DNA of 47,809 nucleotides from Chara braunii (lineage: Eukaryota; Streptophyta; Charophyceae; Charales; Characeae). Under the pieces are notes generated by a model. It had not been told where the DNA came from. It ran no database searches and saw only the letters and a program-made list of their open reading frames with translations. Positions within the stretch are counted from its first letter, which is position 1, and each line of letters begins with the position of its first letter. A program made the translations under genes and the position numbers. Where the stretch lies: positions 1,160,517-1,208,325 of the forward strand of contig BFEA01000266.1 in NCBI GenBank assembly GCA_003427395.1, given 5' to 3'. Below, piece after piece: positions 43,841 through 47,809 of this stretch.

Positions 43841-44315
43841 GAGACGTGGCCAGTGTGCCATCAACATTTGTTGGGACGTGGTGAGAGTGCCGCCAACTTC
43901 AGATGATTATTTGTTGGGATGTCGACAGTGTACCGCCAGCTTCAGTTCATGACGATTATGAGTTGGGATGCAGACAGTGTTGCCTCCAGCTACAGATGAT
44001 AATGATTATTTGCTGGGATATGGCTAGTGAGCCGCCAGCTATCGATGATTATGAGCTGGGATGTGGACAGTGTTGCCGCCAGCTACAGATGATGATTATT
44101 TGCTGGGATGTGGTCAGTGAGCCGCCAACTATCGATGATTATGAGCTGGGATGTGGACAGTGTTGCCGTCAGCTACATATGATGATGATTATTTGCTGGG
44201 ACGTGGCCAGTGAGCCGCCGGCTATCGATGATGATTATGAATTGGGACGTGGCCAGTGAACCGCCAACTATCGATGATGATTATGTGCTGGGACGTGGCC
44301 CGTGTGCCGCCAGCA
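43841..44315 (+). repeat. Minisatellite downstream of integrase, ~10-11 units of 44-51 bp
   Basis: The core GGGACGTGGCCAGTG and its variants, followed by a CCGCC-type phrase and GATGATTATG-like spacers, recurs every 44-51 bases. The open frame at 43903-44259 across it only echoes the repeat (CWDV, EPPAID, YELGCGQCC). It lies just after the pol stop in the 3' untranslated region. Confidence 0.85.
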
Positions 44316-47238
44316 GCAGTCGACAGTCGACTGCTATGATTATGGTATGATTTCAGATGCCGGGGCTGGATACGAGAAACCTGTGATGGTTCGGCTCATT
44401 GGTGGACTTATGTGTCTGCCGGACCTAGATTGACCCCAGTTTTGTATGATTGTGAGTTAAACTTTTAAAATTTCAGTTCATTGCATTGTATCTGGCTTGT
44501 CATGTGTCAGTCCTGGGACATGCCTGGGGGATTGGAAGCCAGTTTATGGGATTTCAATTCTTGCCTCTTATTGTATTTATTTAGTCTGAATGACATTTAT
44601 GAAATGAATGGCTGTGAGATAAAGTAAAATCTGTTTTCTTCCTCTCATAAGTCAGCGCTCAGTTGATGGGGCAACTTTCTAGTACGATTGCGTAAGGAGG
44701 ATTGCCTAGCATCATCAGGCACAAATTGATTAGCTATCTTTGAGAGAGGGTGACATTAAGCCTAGTGAAGTGTTCCCTTGGCAAGTGACTCAACATCGCC
44801 CAGATGGGGTTCCTTTCCAGACGGGTCTTCGCGGCTAAACGCTACCAAGCTCTAAAGAGATAAGTAATCAGTCATGTGTCATAATCGATGGAGTGATCTG
44901 TCCGATCATGTGATCGGGCAAAGATCACTTAGCATCGCAACGGATTGAGGTTCGCTGCATTCTTCATGCTGGAAGGAGTGTTCTCACTGCAGCTGTCGGG
45001 CTCTCGCAACGGTTCCCCGACGAGAGTCTATCCACAGTGGCGTTCCCTGCGGTATCAGCACTTGCATCCTTCATGAAGAGGCGGAGAGTTTTCGACAGCG
45101 CCTCTTGAGCAAGAGATGATTCCCTGAAGCAGGTTCTCACAAGGTCCAGAGGCTAGCTGGGTCAGCGGAGTGTCTTAGCCATAGTGGCAGATAACTCCGG
45201 ACCCTAGAGTGGCTAGTCGTTCCTCAGGTCATCATATGGTGATCTGGTCCGCCTGCTAGAAAGGAAGGAGGCATCCTGAGCCTCTCCCAGTCTAAATCCG
45301 ACATTTGGCTAATCAAGGTGGTGGACTCCTACTATCACTCTGATCGGGGTGTCTCTCGGGAGCAGTGTCTCCAGGGGCATTCCCTTGGCATCGGGCCAAG
45401 CCAGGTATCCACAGCCCAGCTGGCAACAGGGTCATTATGGCCTCCTAGCCCACTGTTGCAAGGCTTAATTGTGGACTCGCTCTGACTCACCAGCAGTGTC
45501 TGGTTGGGTGTTGGCTGACTCCCAGCACAGTAGCAAGAGTTGGGCGTTAGAAAGAAGTCGAGCAAGTAGACGGAGGTTCTGAAGTGGACTAAAGAACTTC
45601 CTCACCATGGGCCTGCACTCATCGGAGTGAGGGCTTCATGAAGGGGTATGCGGCTCCCCGTGAGCTGTTCTGAGCAAGAGCTCAGAGGGTGGTCGGATCG
45701 CCATGACTAGGAATCAGGACTGACTATGCTCTACTTGCCGGGTTGGGTCAGCGGAGGAGCCCACCAAGGCGAGCGGGGGCACTCTCGGAAGGCCGAAAGG
45801 TAAGACTCTGAGAATGAGTGAGGAAGGGGTGTTGGCAAGGGTCTTTAGGAGAGATCCTTTTTTTTTCTCGTCTTTTTTTTTTAGGCATGACTTGACATCT
45901 GTTTTGGAGGTATCCTACAGCCAGACGAAGACAACGGGGTTTGGTATGACCCGACAACAAGCGGCACAGAGCCGGCAGACAAAGAGAAAGGGGTTTGGTA
46001 TGTTCACCCCTTATGAGGCAACCTTCAGTCAAGATTACCTGGATGATCCAGGATGCGATGATTGGTCCCATAGCCGCCCGTGGCTGAGATATCGATGAGG
46101 ACAGTGCTGTACTGATGGGCAGTATGGATGAGATGGACTGATCCAATGATGATGAGATGTGCAGGCCAGGATTGAGACTTGGACTACTAGAGCAGACCTA
46201 GCGGTGGGGTTAGGTCTAAGATTGAGGATCGATCATGATGATGCATGAGGCCAAACCTAATGGAAGGTTTGACTTGAGATTGAGACTGATTCAGTGATGC
46301 AAGTGAACGGGATTGTTAGTATGATTAGACTGCATGAGCGGTCATGATAGATGCATGCGGTGATTGCACCAAGCAAGCCTGATAAGGCTAACTCCTTCTT
46401 GATTTTGATGGTGGCTTGGACCAGTGGTCCATGCCTTATTGAATGAGCACTCAAGCCCTAGCGGGCGAGCGCCCTGATGATTAGGGATATAGTCTATATG
46501 ATACCCCTGTATATCAGATAGCATACAAGGCCGCATAGCTCGAGTTGGCATATGAAGAACAACGCAAGTATGACGCACAAGCGATGGTTGGGCGGCGCGG
46601 CCTGACGAGCGACGGACGGAGTTGGTGCACTAGGCAACGGTGGTGGCGCAGGGCGAGGCGGCTGTGGCAGGACGGTGAGCTGGCGAGGAGATGGTTGAGT
46701 AGAGGAAGAAGGGTGGTTTAGTGAAGGGTATGATCGAGAGGGCGGATCAAAACGTGGAGGCGGAGAGCCGTAGCGCTGCTTGTATTTATACGCATAGTAC
46801 ATCATAGATCTAGGCGACGGGGTGCGCTCGCGCCGGTCCTCTGAGCAATGGCGCAAGCGCGTTCCTCCCCATCTCCTCCTCCTCCTCCTCTTCGGATCTC
46901 TCCCTTTCGTACGTCAGATCGATCAGTCGATCTGGCGCCTTCCCCTGTCGACCTCCTCTCCCACGTCCAGCGCCCGAGCCTCGCGTCCTTAGCGCCATGG
47001 CAAAAACTGATTAGCTGCACGACGATAAGCGTTGCGCGACGGTAAGCACTAGTGCGATAAGAACACAAGCAAGTCGAGAACGATGAAGGCAGCGGTAATA
47101 GCAAGATCGTAATAGCGCCGCACACTCGACGATATGAGTTCGAGTGCGAATGGCGAGAATGAGTAAGCTATTAGGCCTTGAAAGTGGCCTGAACCTGGCG
47201 AGGACGCCGAGGACGCCAGGAATGGGGTTTGGTATGGT
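44316..47238 (+). other. Non-coding 3' region of the gypsy element
   Basis: About 2.9 kb with no motif-bearing frame. The phrase GGGGTTTGGTATG occurs at about 45937, 45989 and 47224, the last directly before the LTR-like start. Bases 45415-45450 reappear beside the gap at 30972. The frames at 46419-47295 (-) and 46848-47045 (+) show only low-complexity composition. Confidence 0.5.
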
Positions 47239-47304
47239 TGTCAGAAGATGATGCGGCGCAGCAGCAGAAATTGACTCGCCGCGGTCAACTCCCACGCTGC
47301 GACA
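47239..47304 (+). repeat. LTR-like sequence sharing both ends with 35176-35302
   Basis: TGTCAGAAGATGATGCGGCG and the next dozen bases match the 5' LTR start with two differences. The segment ends GCTGCGACA, like the 5' LTR end. The middle is unrelated and shorter (66 against 127 bases). AAAATTGCG follows where the 5' copy has AAAATGGCG, so this could be a second element's start rather than the 3' LTR. Confidence 0.4.
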
Positions 47305-47632
47305 AAATTGCGTCCGCAGTCATGGTCAAACTGGACCCTAGGGCTTCGTTTAGACTTCCCCTGGGCCGAAACCGAAGGAAAGACGGCGCGACAGTACGGC
47401 CCCCTGGAGACCTGATCTTCCTCGTTGGAATGGACCGATGCGACCGCAATAGGCCAATTAGTGGGGTCCGGTCCAAACAGCACTTCAAACGGACCAAGGG
47501 TTAGCGAGATTTTCAAGTTTGACCGGTTGGGAACGGGCCGACACGACCGCATAACCCGGCCAGGAAAGGAACAGCCCTAAGTAGCCATATAGATGAACAG
47601 CCAGACCCGAATAATTAAAATAGGGTCATATG

Positions 47633-47809
47633 CTATTTTTAGCACGGGACTGACTGTTCGTTTCCCAAAGTCGGGCCTGCGCCTGTCCCGTTCTAAAAAT
47701 AACACGGCCCCACACTATTTTTAGCGTGGGACTGACTGTTCATCTACCGGGAACTGGGCCTGCGCCAGTCCCGTTCTAAAAATAACACAGCCCCACGCTA
47801 TTTTTAGCG
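47633..47809. repeat. Tandem ~82-bp units, each an inverted repeat, running off the window end
   Basis: CTATTTTTAGC starts units at 47633, 47715 and 47798. Within a unit TATTTTTAGCACGGGAC pairs with GTCCCGTTCTAAAAATA with one mismatch, leaving a loop of about 35 bases. The second unit has two or three mismatches. The array is cut by the window end. Confidence 0.8.

Noticed and set aside
43903-44259. 118-residue ORF with repeated CWDV and YELGCGQCC peptides
   Set aside because: It is a translation of the minisatellite, not a gene.

Overview
This window is eukaryotic nuclear DNA made almost entirely of transposable elements and their relics. I found no convincing host gene, no rRNA and no intact tRNA gene. 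Long spacers, poly(A)-tailed retroposons, tRNA-derived SINEs, LINE pieces with endonuclease/RT/zf-RVT domains, and a Ty3/gypsy element with a tRNA-Asp-type primer binding site point to a plant-lineage (streptophyte) genome. A charophyte-type alga is my low-confidence guess. Two back-to-back Tn5 mosaic-end sequences, N gaps and a duplicated flank show a draft assembly that used transposase (mate-pair type) libraries and kept adapter.

Layout. 0-5.6 kb: simple repeats, a 168-bp tandem repeat, a LINE C-terminal fragment (+) with an adapter-centred duplication, a foldback repeat, and a retroposon 3' end on the minus strand. 5.67-20.52 kb: two ~1.7-kb direct repeats bracket ~11.4 kb with little coding potential, like a large non-autonomous LTR element. 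Its interior holds an array of nine hairpins with one conserved loop and changing, mutually compensating stems (9.35-10.1 kb), six ~120-bp units with a central palindrome (10.4-11.0 kb), and one decayed unrecognised reading frame (15.0-15.8 kb). 20.7-24.8 kb: a nearly complete but dead LINE on the minus strand (endonuclease, RT, zf-RVT, proline-rich tail, 3' stem-loop, A tail). 24.8-30.9 kb: retroposon 3' ends, tRNA-derived SINEs and a GC-rich foldback element with six 36-bp repeats. 30.9-31.1 kb: gap plus adapter. 31-35.2 kb: two more LINE fragments.

35.18-47.3 kb: a Ty3/gypsy-type element. It has a short putative LTR, a PBS matching the 3' end of tRNA-Asp, then five diverged tandem copies of an unrecognised ~130-residue domain, and then gag (CCHC knuckle), protease (DSGA), RT (YIDD), RNase H, and integrase (HHCC, D-D-35-E, GPF). 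Pol stays in one frame for ~3.3 kb but is cut by seven in-frame stops. Many stops across the element sit where Trp is expected, suggesting G-to-A decay. A ~48-bp minisatellite and a long non-coding 3' region follow. The window ends inside a tandem array of hairpin units.

The three most interesting items are the five-copy domain array ahead of gag, the conserved-loop/covarying-stem hairpin array, and a recurrent 3'-terminal stem-loop module found next to A-rich tails of the LINE/retroposon copies. All calls were made by reading; no searches were run.
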